Positions 35,291-47,078 of a stretch of DNA of 64,000 bases are shown here, in pieces. The stretch's first letter is position 1, and each line of letters starts with the position of its first letter. The stretch is from Hydrogenophilus sp. (GTDB lineage Bacteria; Pseudomonadota; Gammaproteobacteria; Burkholderiales; Rhodocyclaceae), in assembly GCA_026416515.1 (NCBI GenBank), contig JAOAEZ010000001.1:1-64000 (forward strand), read 5' to 3'. The notes under the pieces were generated by a model. It did no database searches. It was not told the origin of the DNA and saw only the letters and a list, made by a program, of their open reading frames with translations. The position numbers were made by a program, and so were the translations under genes.

Positions 35291-37404
35291 GACGCTTCGG
35301 CAGAGTTGGGGGGGGGTGGGTTTGGTGGCTCGGAATCGCAGGATGGCTGGCGGCCCCGGTGTGGGGAGCCAATTTGACCGCGATCGACCTTGGCGTAACA
35401 AACGGCCGATCGCAGGCGGTGGTGCTGCGCTTTTCGGCGCCAGTGGAGGTGTCGCGCCATTTTCAGTCGTTGTCGCCTCCACGGTTGGTGATCGATTTCG
35501 CTGGGGGGCGCAATGCAACCGGCAGGGGAGAGGTGGTGGTGCGCCGGGGTGAGGTCGAGCGGCTGTTGCTGTTGGAGGGTAGAGAGCGTCTCCGAGTGGT
35601 CTTTCTTCTCGAGCGGCCGGTAATATACCGATTGTTGCCCGACCGCTCGGGGTGGCGGTTGGAGTGGACAGCTTCGGGGGGACAGGAGGTAAGGGGGGAG
35701 AGAGGAGGGCCTGCCCCGGGCGGACCGGTGACGCTGCGCGCCGTGGACTTCCGCCGCGGGGGGGAGGGGCAGGGAAAAATCGTCATTTCTCTTTCCACTT
35801 CCCAAGTTTCCCCGCTGTTAACGGTAGCGGGACCAGAGCGCTTTGAGGTGAGATTCCCCGGCGCAACGGTTCCCGAGACGCTGCGGCGGCGATTCGATGC
35901 GACCGATTTTGCGACGCCAGTTTCTTCTTTTATTCTGGAGCAGCGGGGAAACGATGCGGTTTTGACCGCAGAGGTCAAGGGGGGCGGGCGACCGCTGGCG
36001 TACCAGAGCGATACGTCGTATGTGGTGGAGGTACCGCCGGCGAGTAGCGCGGGGGGAGAGGGGGCCGGGGAGGGAACGACTCGTTACCAAGGAGAGCGGG
36101 TGTCGCTCGACTTTCAGAGCGTAGAGGTGCGGGCGTTGCTGCAGGTTTTGGCCGATTTCAGCGGTTTTAACATCGTGGCGGCCGATTCGGTAGGGGGAAC
36201 GATTACGTTGCGATTGGTGGATGTGCCGTGGGATCAGGCGCTGGATATTATTCTGACGGCTAAGGGGTTGGATAAGAGACAGATGGGAAACGTTATTTGG
36301 GTTGCTCCTGCTGAAGAGCTGCGGAAGCGGGAAGAGGAGCGTTTCGCCGCTCTCAACCAGCGGATGGATAAGGGGGCGCTAGTAACCCAGTCGTTTCAGG
36401 TGAACTACCATTCCGCCGCAGAGATTTACCAGATCTTGACCGGTAGAGGCGGCACAGGGGGCGGCGGCGCAGGGGGTGGCGGAGCAGGGAGCGGCGGGAC
36501 AGCGGCAGCAGGCGGCGGGCGGGGATTTTTGTCGCCGCGAGGGTCTGCAACCTACGATACGCGTACCAATAAACTTTTCGTGACCGATGTGGAGGAGCGG
36601 CTGGCAGCGGTACGCGCATTGCTGCAAGAGGTCGACGTGCCACCTCGACAGGTGGTGATCGAGGCGAGGATCGTTGAGGCAACCAGCAATTTCGGGCGAG
36701 AGATCGGTTTGCGTTTGTCAGCCGATGATGCGCGATTCCGCGGATTGAGCCACGGAGCGCTATTGGCAGTCGGTCCTTTCTCCCGCCCTTATACCCGTCA
36801 GTCAACAGCCCAGGAGCTGCGTTTGACCGATTTCACCAATGTGCAGCTCTCGATTTTTAACCGCTCTTTGACACGTTTCTTGGATCTGGAACTCAATTTG
36901 GCAGAGGCAACGGGAAGAGGACGAATTGTTTCAAACCCTAAGATCTTGACGGCGAATAACGTCAAGGCGAAGATTTCCGTGGGAGATGAGATTCCCTTCG
37001 TTCTCCCTTCGACCACTAATTCGCCGCCGAGTGTCTCTTTTAAAGAGGCAGCGCTGAATCTTGAGGTGACGCCAGTCCTTACCCCCGATGGACGGGTGCG
37101 GTTGAGCGTTTTGGTGGAGAAAAACCGCGCCGATTTCACACGGACCGTTTTGGGTAACCCCCCCATCGTGAAGAAACAGATTACTACCGATGTGATTGTA
37201 GAAAATGGCGGAACGGTGGTGTTGGGGGGGCTTTTCGAGGAGAGCGAGTCGCGCATGGAGGATCAAGTCCCATTTTTGGGGGAAATCCCCCTCGTGGGTC
37301 GGCTGTTTCGTAACGATGCAACAACCGCTCAGCGTACCGAATTGATGATTTTTCTGACCCCGCGGGTCGTTGGAGAGGAGCGCTCCACTGCACCGCCGCA
37401 GTAG
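35287..37404 (+). CDS. pilQ: Type IV pilus secretin PilQ
   Basis: Outer-membrane secretin through which the pilus passes. The 705-residue precursor has a signal peptide (WLAAPVWGANL, cleavage near residue 25) and two AMIN-like N-terminal domains binding peptidoglycan. An STN/N0 domain (YQGERVSLDFQSVEVRALLQ) and an N1 domain lead to the secretin barrel with SNPKILTANNVKAKISVGDE and VIVENGGTVVLGGLFE near the end. A glycine-rich insertion of about 35 residues (about positions 390-425) interrupts the N1 region. It is the last pil gene; aroK follows after 32 bases. Confidence 0.95.
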   Translation: MRRFGRVGGGWVWWLGIAGWLAAPVWGANLTAIDLGVTNGRSQAVVLRFSAPVEVSRHFQSLSPPRLVIDFAGGRNATGRGEVVVRRGEVERLLLLEGRERLRVVFLLERPVIYRLLPDRSGWRLEWTASGGQEVRGERGGPAPGGPVTLRAVDFRRGGEGQGKIVISLSTSQVSPLLTVAGPERFEVRFPGATVPETLRRRFDATDFATPVSSFILEQRGNDAVLTAEVKGGGRPLAYQSDTSYVVEVPPASSAGGEGAGEGTTRYQGERVSLDFQSVEVRALLQVLADFSGFNIVAADSVGGTITLRLVDVPWDQALDIILTAKGLDKRQMGNVIWVAPAEELRKREEERFAALNQRMDKGALVTQSFQVNYHSAAEIYQILTGRGGTGGGGAGGGGAGSGGTAAAGGGRGFLSPRGSATYDTRTNKLFVTDVEERLAAVRALLQEVDVPPRQVVIEARIVEATSNFGREIGLRLSADDARFRGLSHGALLAVGPFSRPYTRQSTAQELRLTDFTNVQLSIFNRSLTRFLDLELNLAEATGRGRIVSNPKILTANNVKAKISVGDEIPFVLPSTTNSPPSVSFKEAALNLEVTPVLTPDGRVRLSVLVEKNRADFTRTVLGNPPIVKKQITTDVIVENGGTVVLGGLFEESESRMEDQVPFLGEIPLVGRLFRNDATTAQRTELMIFLTPRVVGEERSTAPPQ

Positions 37405-37436
37405 AGGACGCGCAGCGCGGAGGAGGGAGCGTCGAG

Positions 37437-38006
37437 GTGAAGCCTATTGTACTGGTGGGAATGATGGGGGCGGGAAAAAGTACCGCAGGACGATTGTTGA
37501 GCGCCCGGCGCGGCTGGAGATTTGTCGATGCGGATGAGTTGCTGGAACAGCGGACCGGAGCGACAATCCCGACAATTTTCGCGATGGAAGGGGAGGAGGG
37601 TTTCCGCGCGCGCGAGACCAAGTTGCTGCACGAGTTGCTGGAGTGCGAGGATTGCGTGATCGCAACCGGCGGGGGGGTAGTGATCCGCCCCGAGAATCGA
37701 CTGCTTCTGAAACAGAGCGCAGTGGTGGTTTACTTGGTGGCGAGTTTCGAGGTTTTGTGGGAGCGCCTCCAGAATGATCGGAGCCGACCACTCCTTCAGG
37801 TCCCCGATCCGAAAGGGCGGTTGGCCGAATTGTTGGCCGCGCGCGATCCGTTATATCGCGAGGTGGCCGATTTGATAGTGCCGACAGATAGCGGCCGACC
37901 GCTGCGAGGGGTGCAGGCGATCGAGATGGCGCTGCAGCGCTACGGGGTCCCACTCCCCCCTTTGCGAGATGAGAACCTAGGAATGGATCTATGTGGCGGA
38001 CCTTGA
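37437..38006 (+). CDS. aroK: Shikimate kinase
   Basis: Phosphorylates shikimate in the pathway to chorismate. The 189-residue protein starts with the P-loop [20 protein letters not shown] and has [20 protein letters not shown] with the shikimate-binding Asp, and [23 protein letters not shown] matches the lid region. GTG 37437 follows GGAGGGAGCG. It overlaps aroB by 16 bases; pilQ-aroK-aroB is a conserved order. Confidence 0.95.
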   Translation: MKPIVLVGMMGAGKSTAGRLLSARRGWRFVDADELLEQRTGATIPTIFAMEGEEGFRARETKLLHELLECEDCVIATGGGVVIRPENRLLLKQSAVVVYLVASFEVLWERLQNDRSRPLLQVPDPKGRLAELLAARDPLYREVADLIVPTDSGRPLRGVQAIEMALQRYGVPLPPLRDENLGMDLCGGP

Positions 38007-39076
38007 ACGTGGCATTAGGTGGTCGAAGCTACCCGATTGTGATCGGGAGAGGAATCCTCGAGGCAGGGGACGCATTTGCGCCTTTCCTCACTTCGAAACG
38101 GGCAGTGGTGGTGACCAACGTCACGGTGGCACCGTTATACCTTAGCCGCTTGACTGCGGCTCTGGAACGGCACGGAACTGCAGTGGCGAGTGTGGTGTTG
38201 CCCGATGGAGAGCGTTATAAGAATTGGGAGACACTGCAGCGAATTTTCGATGAACTGGTAGCACTCCGAGCAGAGCGCCATACTCCATTGGTGGCGCTGG
38301 GGGGAGGGGTGATCGGTGATATGACAGGTTTTGCAGCGGCGTGTTGGCAGCGGGGGGCTCCGTTGATTCAGGTGCCGACTACTTTGTTGGCCCAGGTCGA
38401 TTCGTCGGTGGGGGGAAAGACCGCAATTAACCACCCGCAGGGAAAGAATTTGATCGGCGCGTTCTACCAACCGCGCGCGGTTTTGATCGATACGGAAACA
38501 TTACAAACCTTGCCGATCCGAGAATTGCGCGCCGGCGTGGCAGAGGTGATCAAATATGGACTAATTCGAGATAGCGCTTTTTTCGAGTGGCTAGAACACC
38601 ATATCGAGGGATTGCTGGCACTTGAGCCAGAGGTAGTGGCGGAGGCGGTGGAGCGAAGCTGCCGCAACAAAGCCGCCGTGGTGATCGCCGATGAGACCGA
38701 ACAGGGCGAACGGGCGATCCTGAACTTGGGGCATACCTTCGGGCACGCGATCGAAACGGCTACCCGCTACGAGACGTGGTTGCACGGCGAGGCAGTGGCT
38801 GTCGGGATGATGATCGCGGCAGAGGTCTCTTGGCGGCTCGGTTGGTTGACCGAAAACGATGTGGCGCGTTTGGAGGGGCTCTTGATTCGAGCAGGATTGC
38901 CCGTGCGCGGACCGCAGATCGCGGTGGAGGAGATGTGGTCGTTGATGCGTGGGGATAAAAAGGTGAAAGAGGGCCAGCTCCGCTTCGTGTTGTTGAAAGC
39001 GATCGGCAAGGCGGTGATCTGCGCTGAAGTTCCTCAGGAGGTGGTTTCCGCAGCGATGAGGCATCGATTGGGATAG
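37991..39076 (+). CDS. aroB: 3-dehydroquinate synthase
   Basis: Metal- and NAD-dependent cyclisation of DAHP to 3-dehydroquinate, the second step of the shikimate pathway. The 361-residue protein contains [60 protein letters not shown] and [20 protein letters not shown] with metal-binding His. The ATG at 37991 lies inside aroK. gltB follows with its own promoter. Confidence 0.97.
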   Translation: MWRTLNVALGGRSYPIVIGRGILEAGDAFAPFLTSKRAVVVTNVTVAPLYLSRLTAALERHGTAVASVVLPDGERYKNWETLQRIFDELVALRAERHTPLVALGGGVIGDMTGFAAACWQRGAPLIQVPTTLLAQVDSSVGGKTAINHPQGKNLIGAFYQPRAVLIDTETLQTLPIRELRAGVAEVIKYGLIRDSAFFEWLEHHIEGLLALEPEVVAEAVERSCRNKAAVVIADETEQGERAILNLGHTFGHAIETATRYETWLHGEAVAVGMMIAAEVSWRLGWLTENDVARLEGLLIRAGLPVRGPQIAVEEMWSLMRGDKKVKEGQLRFVLLKAIGKAVICAEVPQEVVSAAMRHRLG

Positions 39077-39110
39077 GCCCGCCGAGAGCACAGCGCGCGA
39101 GGGGGGTAGT

Positions 39111-39139
39111 TTGGCCATTGATAAGGAGTGCGCTATACT
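39111..39139 (+). promoter_or_regulatory. Promoter of gltB-gltD
   Basis: TTGGCC at 39111-39116 and TATACT at 39134-39139 are separated by 17 bases, 38 bases before the gltB ATG. The -10 matches five of six and the -35 three to four of six. Confidence 0.6.
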
Positions 39140-39176
39140 CAGTAAGTTTGTCCGATTTTGACCGAAGGGAGCGCCG

Positions 39177-42100
39177 ATGTCGGAGAGAGCGGACGGGTTG
39201 TATCAGACGAGCTTTGAACACGATGCTTGTGGGGTTGGCTTTGTGGCCCATATCAAGGGCGAGAAACGCCACGAGTTTATCAAACAGGGATTACAAATTT
39301 TGGTCAACCTCGATCATCGTGGGGCAGTCGGCGCCGATCCGCTGCAGGGGGATGGAGCAGGAATCCTGATCCAGATTCCCGATCGTCTTTACCGCGAGGA
39401 GATGGCCGAAAGGGGAGTGAAGTTGCCGGATCCGGGAGATTACGGCGTGGCAATGGTATTCTTACCCCGCGAGCCGGCAGCACGCCGGGCGTGCGAGGAG
39501 GCTTTGGAGCGAGCGGTTTTGGCCGAAGGGCAGGTGGTGCTCGGGTGGCGCGATGTGCCAGTAAAACGCGATTTGCCGATGTCCCCCGCAGTAAAGGCTA
39601 AAGAGCCGGTGATCCGCCAGCTTTTTGTGGGGCGGGGGCGGGGAATCACGGTGACCGACGCGCTGGAGCGGAAGTTGTACGTGATCCGCCGGCGAGCAGC
39701 AAATACAATCCAAAGGCTGAAATTAGAACATGCGAAGGAGTTCTATGTTCCGTCGATGTCGGCAAGAACCGTGGTGTATAAAGGGCAGCTTTTGGCCCAT
39801 CAGGTGGGGGAGTATTACCTCGATTTAAGGGATCCCCGTTGTGAGTCGGCGCTGGCATTGGTCCATCAGCGCTTTTCGACCAATACCTTCCCGGAGTGGC
39901 GGTTGGCCCACCCGTTCCGAATGATCGCCCACAACGGGGAGATCAATACCTTGCGCGGAAATTACAACTGGATGCGGGCGAGAGAGCGCGGGGTCTATTC
40001 GCCGTTGCTAGGGGATGACTTGAAGAAGTTGTGGCCGATCATCTATCCAGGACAGTCCGATTCTGCCTCTTTCGATAACGCGCTTGAGTTCTTGGTAATG
40101 GCCGGTTACCCCCTCGCCCATGCGGTGATGATGCTGATCCCGGAGGCCTGGGAGGAGCATACGGGAATGGATCCCGCCCGACGCGCTTTTTACGAGTACC
40201 ACGCGGCGATGATGGAGCCGTGGGATGGACCAGCGGCGGTGGCGTTTACCGACGGTAGACAAATCGGGGCCACTCTGGATCGCAATGGTTTGCGACCCGC
40301 GCGCTATTGCATTACCGATGATGGGGTTGTCATTATGGCGTCGGAGGCGGGGGTTTTGCCGATCCCAGAGGAGCGGATCGTCCGCAAGTGGCGATTGCAA
40401 CCGGGGAAAATGTTTTTGATCGATATGCGCCAAGGGCGAATCATCGAGGATGAGGAGTTAAAAGCCTCCTTGGCGAGCGCGAAGCCTTACCGTGAGTGGT
40501 TGGCAAAAATTAATATTCCTATCCATACGTTACCCGCACCACGGGAGGATCAGATCGAAAAAAACCTGAGCAAACAGCCGATTTTGAACATCCAGAGGGC
40601 GTTCGGCTTTACCCAAGAGGATATTAAATTTGTCTTGGAGCCGATGGCGAAGTCGGGGGAGGAGGCGGTAGGATCTATGGGAAATGATGCCCCCCTCGAG
40701 GTTCTTTCGGAACGGCCGAAATTGCTCTACCACTATTTTCGCCAACTCTTTGCGCAAGTGACTAACCCTCCGATCGATCCTATCCGCGAACAGTTGGTGA
40801 TGTCGCTCGTCTCTTTTATCGGTCCTAAGCCGAATCTGCTCGAGCTCAATGAGTCGAACCCACCTTACCGCTTAGAGGTTCCTCAACCTGTTCTCGATTT
40901 TGAGGCGATGGCGAGGTTGCGCCACATTGCCGAATATACCGATGATCGTTTTCGTAGTTTCGAGCTGGATATTACTTACCCAGTGGCGTGGGGTAAGGAG
41001 GCAGTGGAGGCATTTTTGGCGTCGCTGCAGGCGCGCGCTGAGGATGCGGTGCTAGAGGGGTATAACATTTTGATCCTCTCCGACCGCTTGGTGGATCGCG
41101 ACCGGGTTGCGGTTCCGGCGCTTCTCGCCCTTTCAGCAGTCCATCAGCATTTAGTGAATAAGGGACTTCGTACCCGAACGGGATTGGTGGTGGAGACGGG
41201 CTCAGCTCGCGAGGTGCATCACTTCGCAGTACTAGCAGGGTACGGCGCGGAGGCAGTCCATCCTTACCTCGCACTCCTTACTCTGCGCGAGATGGCGGGA
41301 GGCGATGAGGCAGTAGCGGAGAAATACCAAAAGCACTTTATCAAAGCGGTCGGTAAGGGGCTGTTGAAGGTGATGTCCAAAATGGGCATCTCTACCTATA
41401 TGTCTTATACCGGCGCTCAGATTTTCGAGGCATTGGGGATTTCCCAGGAAGTTTGCGATAAGTACTTTACAGGAACCGTCAGCCCCGTCGGGGGAATCGA
41501 TCTCTTCACGATTATGGAAGAGGCGATCCGGATGCATCAGGCAGCTTACGGCAAAGAGGCTACCTCTGCCAAGATGCTGGAAGTGGGGGGGGAATACGCG
41601 TGGCGCGCTAAAGGCGAAGAGCATATGTGGACGCCCGAGGCAATCGCCAAAATGCAGCACGCGGTTCGCACAGGTCGCTACGAGACCTATCTCGAGTATG
41701 CACGCATCATCAACGACCAGAGCACCCGTTTGATGACGCTGCGTAGCCTTTTTGTATTTAAAAAAGCGAGTCAGCCTGTGCCGATCGAGGAGGTGGAGCC
41801 TGCCAGCGAAATCGTGAAACGCTTCGCGACAGGCGCGATGTCCCTGGGGTCGATCTCGACAGAGGCGCATACCACTTTAGCGATCGCGATGAACCGAATC
41901 GGCGGAAAGTCCAACACGGGCGAAGGGGGAGAGGATCCCGCCCGCTTTCAGCCGATCACCGAGGCGACGACATTGGCAGCCGTTTTGGGGAAAAATCGGG
42001 TAGAGCGCGATATTCCGTTGAAGCCGGGAGATAGCCTGCGCTCGGCGATCAAACAGGTTGCGTCGGGCCGCTTTGGCGTCACCACAGAATACCTGGTCAA

Positions 42101-43853
42101 TGCCGATCAGATCCAGATCAAGATGGCCCAGGGCGCTAAACCCGGCGAGGGAGGGCAGCTGCCGGGGCATAAAGTGAGCGAATATATCGGTTTTCTGCGT
42201 CATTCCGTCCCAGGCGTTGGGTTGATCTCTCCCCCACCCCACCATGATATTTACTCGATCGAGGATCTGGCTCAGCTGATCCATGACCTTAAGAATGTCA
42301 ACCCTCAGGCGTCAATTTCGGTAAAGTTGGTTGCTGAGGTAGGGGTGGGGACCATCGCTGCAGGGGTGGCTAAGGCAAAAGCAGATCATATCGTCATCGC
42401 CGGTCACGACGGCGGGACCGGTGCAAGCCCCATTTCGTCGATCAAACATGCCGGTACTGCTTGGGAGCTCGGGATCGCAGAGACGCAGCAGACATTGGTG
42501 CAGAATCGCTTACGCGGGCGAGTTCGTTTGCAGGTCGATGGGCAGATGAAGACAGGCCGCGACGTGGTAATCGCCGCATTGCTGGGCGCAGATGAGTTTG
42601 GGTTTGCGACCGCTCCGCTGGTCGCAGAGGGGTGCATCATGATGCGTAAGTGCCATCTGAATACTTGCCCTGTCGGAGTGGCAACCCAAGATCCTGAGCT
42701 GAGACGGCGTTTCGTGGGGCAGCCAGAGCATGTGATCCACTACTTTTTCTTCGTTGCTGAAGAGGTGCGCCAGATCATGAGCGAGCTGGGCGTTCGCCGG
42801 TTCAACGATCTGATCGGTCGCGCCCGCGACTATTTGGAGGTGCGCTCAGCAGTCGATCATTGGAAAGCAAGAGGGCTCGACTTTAGCCGGTGGTTCGAGG
42901 GGTATAGGGTAAGCGAGGGGGCAGTGCTGTACCATTGCGAGGAGCAGGACCATGCCCTTGAGCGGGCGTTGGATCATGAGCTGATCGCTGCTGCAAGGCC
43001 GGCCCTGGAGCGGAGAGAGGCTGTGCGCCTCGAACGTCCGATCCGCAATATAAATCGGACCGTGGGGGCGATGCTTTCCGGCAAAGTAGTTCGGCGGTTC
43101 GGTCACGCAGGTCTGCCTGCTGATACGATCCATATTACTTTTACCGGAACGGCAGGACAAAGCTTTGGCGCTTTTTTGGCGCACGGGGTGACGTTGGAGT
43201 TGATCGGCGAGGCAAACGATTACGTGGGTAAGGGGTTGTCGGGAGGGCGAATCATCATTCGTTTTGCCCCCGAGTTTCGGGGAGAACCAACAGCGAATAT
43301 CATCGTCGGCAATACCGTGCTGTATGGAGCGATCGAGGGAGAGGCTTATTTTGCTGGAGTTGCCGGAGAGCGGTTTGCGGTACGCAATTCAGGGGCAGTA
43401 GCGGTGGTGGAAGGGGTGGGCGATCATGGGTGCGAGTATATGACAGGGGGCACAGTGGTCGTGTTGGGGCGAACAGGCCGTAACTTCGCAGCGGGAATGT
43501 CGGGGGGATTTGCCTATGTTCTTGATGAGGACGGTAGTTTCCCCAGCCGGTGCAATCAGGCGATGGTGGCTTTGGAACCGCTTCCCGACGAGATCGAGGC
43601 GCGGGCTCTTTCTGAGTGCGGTCCCGAGCTTGAACAGCATGGGCGAGTGAGGATTGATCACTTGACGATGGGGGATGAGTTGATCCTGAAGGGATTGATC
43701 GAGCGCCATGCCCGTTTTACCGGCAGCCGTCGGGCAAAGGAGATTCTCGCGCATTGGAGCTATTGGCGACGCCGCTTTGTAAAGGTCTTCCCGCACGAGT
43801 ATCGGCGAGCGCTGTCGGAATTGGCAAAAGCAAAGGCGATGCAGCCCGCTTAA
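39177..43853 (+). CDS. gltB: Glutamate synthase (NADPH) large subunit
   Basis: Large subunit of GOGAT, converting glutamine and 2-oxoglutarate to two glutamates. The 1558-residue protein has a short propeptide and then the nucleophilic cysteine in [10 protein letters not shown] (Cys about residue 18) of the class II amidotransferase domain. A central domain, the FMN-binding synthase domain ([40 protein letters not shown]), the 3Fe-4S cysteine cluster in [19 protein letters not shown] and the C-terminal beta-helix domain follow. AGGGAGCG precedes ATG 39177. gltD follows 14 bases downstream. Confidence 0.98.
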   Translation: MSERADGLYQTSFEHDACGVGFVAHIKGEKRHEFIKQGLQILVNLDHRGAVGADPLQGDGAGILIQIPDRLYREEMAERGVKLPDPGDYGVAMVFLPREPAARRACEEALERAVLAEGQVVLGWRDVPVKRDLPMSPAVKAKEPVIRQLFVGRGRGITVTDALERKLYVIRRRAANTIQRLKLEHAKEFYVPSMSARTVVYKGQLLAHQVGEYYLDLRDPRCESALALVHQRFSTNTFPEWRLAHPFRMIAHNGEINTLRGNYNWMRARERGVYSPLLGDDLKKLWPIIYPGQSDSASFDNALEFLVMAGYPLAHAVMMLIPEAWEEHTGMDPARRAFYEYHAAMMEPWDGPAAVAFTDGRQIGATLDRNGLRPARYCITDDGVVIMASEAGVLPIPEERIVRKWRLQPGKMFLIDMRQGRIIEDEELKASLASAKPYREWLAKINIPIHTLPAPREDQIEKNLSKQPILNIQRAFGFTQEDIKFVLEPMAKSGEEAVGSMGNDAPLEVLSERPKLLYHYFRQLFAQVTNPPIDPIREQLVMSLVSFIGPKPNLLELNESNPPYRLEVPQPVLDFEAMARLRHIAEYTDDRFRSFELDITYPVAWGKEAVEAFLASLQARAEDAVLEGYNILILSDRLVDRDRVAVPALLALSAVHQHLVNKGLRTRTGLVVETGSAREVHHFAVLAGYGAEAVHPYLALLTLREMAGGDEAVAEKYQKHFIKAVGKGLLKVMSKMGISTYMSYTGAQIFEALGISQEVCDKYFTGTVSPVGGIDLFTIMEEAIRMHQAAYGKEATSAKMLEVGGEYAWRAKGEEHMWTPEAIAKMQHAVRTGRYETYLEYARIINDQSTRLMTLRSLFVFKKASQPVPIEEVEPASEIVKRFATGAMSLGSISTEAHTTLAIAMNRIGGKSNTGEGGEDPARFQPITEATTLAAVLGKNRVERDIPLKPGDSLRSAIKQVASGRFGVTTEYLVNADQIQIKMAQGAKPGEGGQLPGHKVSEYIGFLRHSVPGVGLISPPPHHDIYSIEDLAQLIHDLKNVNPQASISVKLVAEVGVGTIAAGVAKAKADHIVIAGHDGGTGASPISSIKHAGTAWELGIAETQQTLVQNRLRGRVRLQVDGQMKTGRDVVIAALLGADEFGFATAPLVAEGCIMMRKCHLNTCPVGVATQDPELRRRFVGQPEHVIHYFFFVAEEVRQIMSELGVRRFNDLIGRARDYLEVRSAVDHWKARGLDFSRWFEGYRVSEGAVLYHCEEQDHALERALDHELIAAARPALERREAVRLERPIRNINRTVGAMLSGKVVRRFGHAGLPADTIHITFTGTAGQSFGAFLAHGVTLELIGEANDYVGKGLSGGRIIIRFAPEFRGEPTANIIVGNTVLYGAIEGEAYFAGVAGERFAVRNSGAVAVVEGVGDHGCEYMTGGTVVVLGRTGRNFAAGMSGGFAYVLDEDGSFPSRCNQAMVALEPLPDEIEARALSECGPELEQHGRVRIDHLTMGDELILKGLIERHARFTGSRRAKEILAHWSYWRRRFVKVFPHEYRRALSELAKAKAMQPA

Positions 43854-43867
43854 GGAGAGGAGAAGAG

Positions 43868-45337
43868 ATGGGAAAGCCTACCGGTTTTCTGGAATATGCG
43901 CGCGTTGCGGAGCGTTGCGAAGCACCGGCGGTGCGAGTGCGGGGATGGCATGAGTTTGTGGCGCGTTTGTCCGATGAGGACGCCAAAGTGCAGGGAGCCC
44001 GTTGTATGGATTGCGGGATCCCCTTTTGCAATAACGGCTGCCCAGTCCATAATTGGATCCCCGATTGGAATGATTTGGTTTACCGGGGAAAAATTCGGGA
44101 GGCGGTCGATCTATTGCACGAGACTAACAATTTCCCCGAGGTGACCGGTAGAGTGTGCCCAGCGCCGTGCGAGGCAGCATGTACGTTGAATCTCCAGGAT
44201 GCCGCCGTAGGGATTAAATCGATCGAGCGGTATATCGCCGATGTGGGGTGGGAGCGAGGATGGATCGCCCCGCAGCCAGCGAAAACCCGAAGCGGGAAAC
44301 GGGTGGCTATTGTAGGTTCCGGCCCGGCAGGCCTCGCATGCGCCCAGCAATTGGCGCGAGCAGGTCATTCGGTGACGGTCTTTGAAAAAAATGACCGCAT
44401 CGGCGGATTGCTGCGCTACGGAATCCCCGATTTCAAACTGGAGAAATCAATTTTGGATCGTCGAATCGAGCAGATGAGCGCGGAGGGGGTGCTCTTCCGG
44501 ACTCGAGTCCGGGTTGGCCCACCCCCGCCGAGGGGTGTCCATGACGATGCAGAGGAGACCATTCCAGCAGAGCAGCTGCGGGCTGAGTTTGACGCCGTGG
44601 TATTGGCCATTGGTTCTGAGGTCCCTCGGGATTTGGAGGTTCCGGGCCGCTCTTTGAGCGGAATCTATTTCGCGCTGGAGTATCTGGTTCCGCAAAATAA
44701 AGCCGTGGCGGGCGATTGCCCCAATCCCATCAACGCACAGGGCAAACGAGTGGTGGTGATCGGCGGCGGAGATACAGGGGCCGACTGCACGGGCACAAGT
44801 TTGCGGCAAGGGGCGATTTCCGTAACTCAGCTAGAGCTGCTGCCGCGTCCCCCAGAACGCGAGGATAAATTGATCACGTGGCCTTATTGGCCCCACAAGT
44901 TGCGTTCGTCTACGTCGCACGAGGAAGGAGAGGTAGTTCGGGAGTGGGCTGTCCAGACCCTGTCTTTTGTGGATGACGGTTCAGGACGGGTAAAGGGGGT
45001 TAGGGTCGTGCGGCTGGATTGGTCGAGCGGTAAACCCCAGCCGATCGCCGAAAGCGCGTTCGAGATCGAGGCCGAGTTGGTTTTTCTGGCGATGGGCTTT
45101 GTCCATCCAGCACCGGCGCTGTTGGCGGCGTTTGGCGTGGAGCGCGATGGGCGGGGCAATGCGCGCGCTGCTTCAGAGGGACCAAATCCGTACGCGACCA
45201 ATGTTCCAGGCGTGTTTGTCGCCGGCGATTGCCGCCGCGGTCAGTCGCTGGTGGTGTGGGCAATTCGGGAGGGACGACAGTGCGCGCAGGCGGTAGACCG
45301 ATTGCTGAGAGGAGAGCATGCCGCGCTTGCAGCGTGA
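43868..45337 (+). CDS. gltD: Glutamate synthase (NADPH) small subunit
   Basis: FAD protein that feeds electrons from NADPH to GltB through two 4Fe-4S clusters. The 489-residue protein has the N-terminal cysteine clusters [18 protein letters not shown] and [16 protein letters not shown], an FAD motif [20 protein letters not shown], an NADPH motif [20 protein letters not shown] and a C-terminal [20 protein letters not shown] 43868 follows an extended GGAGAGGAGAAGAG ribosome binding site. It shares ancestry with the central part of DsrL at 59828. Confidence 0.97.
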   Translation: MGKPTGFLEYARVAERCEAPAVRVRGWHEFVARLSDEDAKVQGARCMDCGIPFCNNGCPVHNWIPDWNDLVYRGKIREAVDLLHETNNFPEVTGRVCPAPCEAACTLNLQDAAVGIKSIERYIADVGWERGWIAPQPAKTRSGKRVAIVGSGPAGLACAQQLARAGHSVTVFEKNDRIGGLLRYGIPDFKLEKSILDRRIEQMSAEGVLFRTRVRVGPPPPRGVHDDAEETIPAEQLRAEFDAVVLAIGSEVPRDLEVPGRSLSGIYFALEYLVPQNKAVAGDCPNPINAQGKRVVVIGGGDTGADCTGTSLRQGAISVTQLELLPRPPEREDKLITWPYWPHKLRSSTSHEEGEVVREWAVQTLSFVDDGSGRVKGVRVVRLDWSSGKPQPIAESAFEIEAELVFLAMGFVHPAPALLAAFGVERDGRGNARAASEGPNPYATNVPGVFVAGDCRRGQSLVVWAIREGRQCAQAVDRLLRGEHAALAA

Positions 45338-45343
45338 GCGGTC

Positions 45344-46579
45344 GTGCTTTCCCTTTCTAATCGCAGAAGAAGAGCGGTGACCGGCGACGAGAGGGGGGTG
45401 GCAGTACGCTTGGCGCTGGTTTATGCGCTGCGAATGGCGGGGCTTTTCTTGGCACTTCCCGTGTTGGCCGAGCATATGCGAACCCTGCCTGGGGGAGAGG
45501 AGAAAGAAACGATCGGTTTGGCGCTGGGCGTTTATGGGCTGACGCAGGCGCTTTTTTTGCTTCCGCTCGGTTGGGTCTCCGATCGAATCGGCCGAAAGCC
45601 AGTGATCTATTTCGGATTGGCGCTCTTTGTGGCAGGAGGAGTGATTGCTGCTTTCGCTTCAACGGCGTGGGAAATGGTGGCGGCTCGCGCCCTTCAGGGA
45701 GCAGGGGCTATTTCAGCGGCAGTGACCGCGTTGGTTGCCGATTTGACAACTCCCACTTACCGCACTAAGGCGATGGCGCTGATCGGGGCCAGCGTGGGCC
45801 TTTCGTTTGTGCTTTCTTTAGCGATCGCTCCGTTGCTGTATGGAGTTGCTGGGATAAAGGGGGTATTCTTGACTATTTCGGCGCTGGGAGTGACCGCGGC
45901 GGTCGTAGTGGCCCGAGGCGTCCCTACCCCACCTCGGGTTAACCGAGAGGAAAGAGCGCTGGAAGAAGAGGAGAAACGCCCGATCGCGCGTTTTTGGTAT
46001 TCCCTTTTGGGACATCGCCAGTTGTGGCGACTGCACCTCGGGGTTTTCGTTCTCCACTTTGTGCAGATGGCGATGTGGGTGGTAGTTCCCCGCTTGTTAG
46101 TCGAGGTGGGGGGAGTTTCACTTTCCAACCATTGGATTTTTTATGGTGTGACGTTGGGGATCGCGATAGCGGCGATGGGCCCCGCTCTCCTGATCGCCGA
46201 GCGAGAGGGACGCATCGCCGAAGTCTACCGCATAGCTATTTTGCTGCTCGCGGTGGCGGAGGTGCTCTTAGCTTGGATTGCCGAAGAGGGAGAGAGTATC
46301 TTCGGGTTGGCTGCAGTCCTTACTCTCTTTTTTTGGGCGTTCAATGTGCTGGAGGCAACTCAACCCTCTTGGCTTTCTCGAGCGGCATTGCCCCAATATA
46401 AAGGGGCAACACTAGGGGTTTACAGCACGCTGCAGTCGCTCGGCCTTTTTGCAGGGGGAGCAATCGGGGGATGGTTGTCTGCCTGCTTTGGATCGATGGG
46501 GCTTTTTGGGATTGCTGCGGTGTTGGCGCTTTTGTGGTATGCTTGGGCGCCACGGGCTCCGCTTCTGGCGGTGAAGTGA
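45344..46579 (+). CDS. Major facilitator superfamily transporter
   Basis: Predicted twelve-helix secondary transporter of 411 residues. The MFS loop 2-3 motif reads [19 protein letters not shown], and a central charged loop ([18 protein letters not shown]) separates the halves. The early sequence [17 protein letters not shown] resembles the YajR-like branch, whose substrates are poorly known. The start is uncertain: GTG 45344 lacks a good ribosome binding site and GTG 45377, after GAAGAAGAG, is an alternative that keeps all membrane helices. An MFS gene next to ssb is common in Betaproteobacteria. Confidence 0.88.
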   Translation: MLSLSNRRRRAVTGDERGVAVRLALVYALRMAGLFLALPVLAEHMRTLPGGEEKETIGLALGVYGLTQALFLLPLGWVSDRIGRKPVIYFGLALFVAGGVIAAFASTAWEMVAARALQGAGAISAAVTALVADLTTPTYRTKAMALIGASVGLSFVLSLAIAPLLYGVAGIKGVFLTISALGVTAAVVVARGVPTPPRVNREERALEEEEKRPIARFWYSLLGHRQLWRLHLGVFVLHFVQMAMWVVVPRLLVEVGGVSLSNHWIFYGVTLGIAIAAMGPALLIAEREGRIAEVYRIAILLLAVAEVLLAWIAEEGESIFGLAAVLTLFFWAFNVLEATQPSWLSRAALPQYKGATLGVYSTLQSLGLFAGGAIGGWLSACFGSMGLFGIAAVLALLWYAWAPRAPLLAVK

Positions 46580-46592
46580 AGGAGACGCGCCT

Positions 46593-47057
46593 ATGGCCTC
46601 AGTGAATAAAGTGATCCTCGTCGGCAACCTTGGCCGCGATCCGGAGACGCGCTATACGCCGAATGGAGAAGCAGTGGTGACCCTGTCGGTCGCAACTTCT
46701 GAGAGTTGGCGAGATAAGCAGACAGGAGAGCGGCGCGAAACCACCGAATGGCACCGCGTCGTTTTCTTTGGCCGCCAGGCGGAGATCGCGGGACAGTATC
46801 TGAAGAAGGGGTCGGCAGTCTATATCGAAGGAAGTATCCGAACGCGGAAATGGACCGACCAGAACGGCCAAGAGCGAATTACCACAGAGATTCGGGGCGA
46901 TACGTTGAAGATGCTGGGAGGAAAGGGGAATTCGGCCGAGGGAGAAGGGGGAGCACGGGGAACATCCGCTACGGCAGGGGGAGGGACAAGTCCAGGGACG
47001 GCGACCAGTCCGCCTTTTGCCGATAGCGGCTTTGTAGACGACGATATTCCTTTCTAA
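46593..47057 (+). CDS. ssb: Single-stranded DNA-binding protein
   Basis: Tetrameric OB-fold protein that coats single-stranded DNA in replication and repair. The 154-residue protein starts [20 protein letters not shown], contains [20 protein letters not shown] and ends with a glycine/serine-rich linker and the acidic tip DDDIPF that binds partner proteins. GAAGGAGACG precedes the ATG. Confidence 0.98.
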   Translation: MASVNKVILVGNLGRDPETRYTPNGEAVVTLSVATSESWRDKQTGERRETTEWHRVVFFGRQAEIAGQYLKKGSAVYIEGSIRTRKWTDQNGQERITTEIRGDTLKMLGGKGNSAEGEGGARGTSATAGGGTSPGTATSPPFADSGFVDDDIPF

Positions 47058-47078
47058 GGGGATATCCTTGCCGCGATC

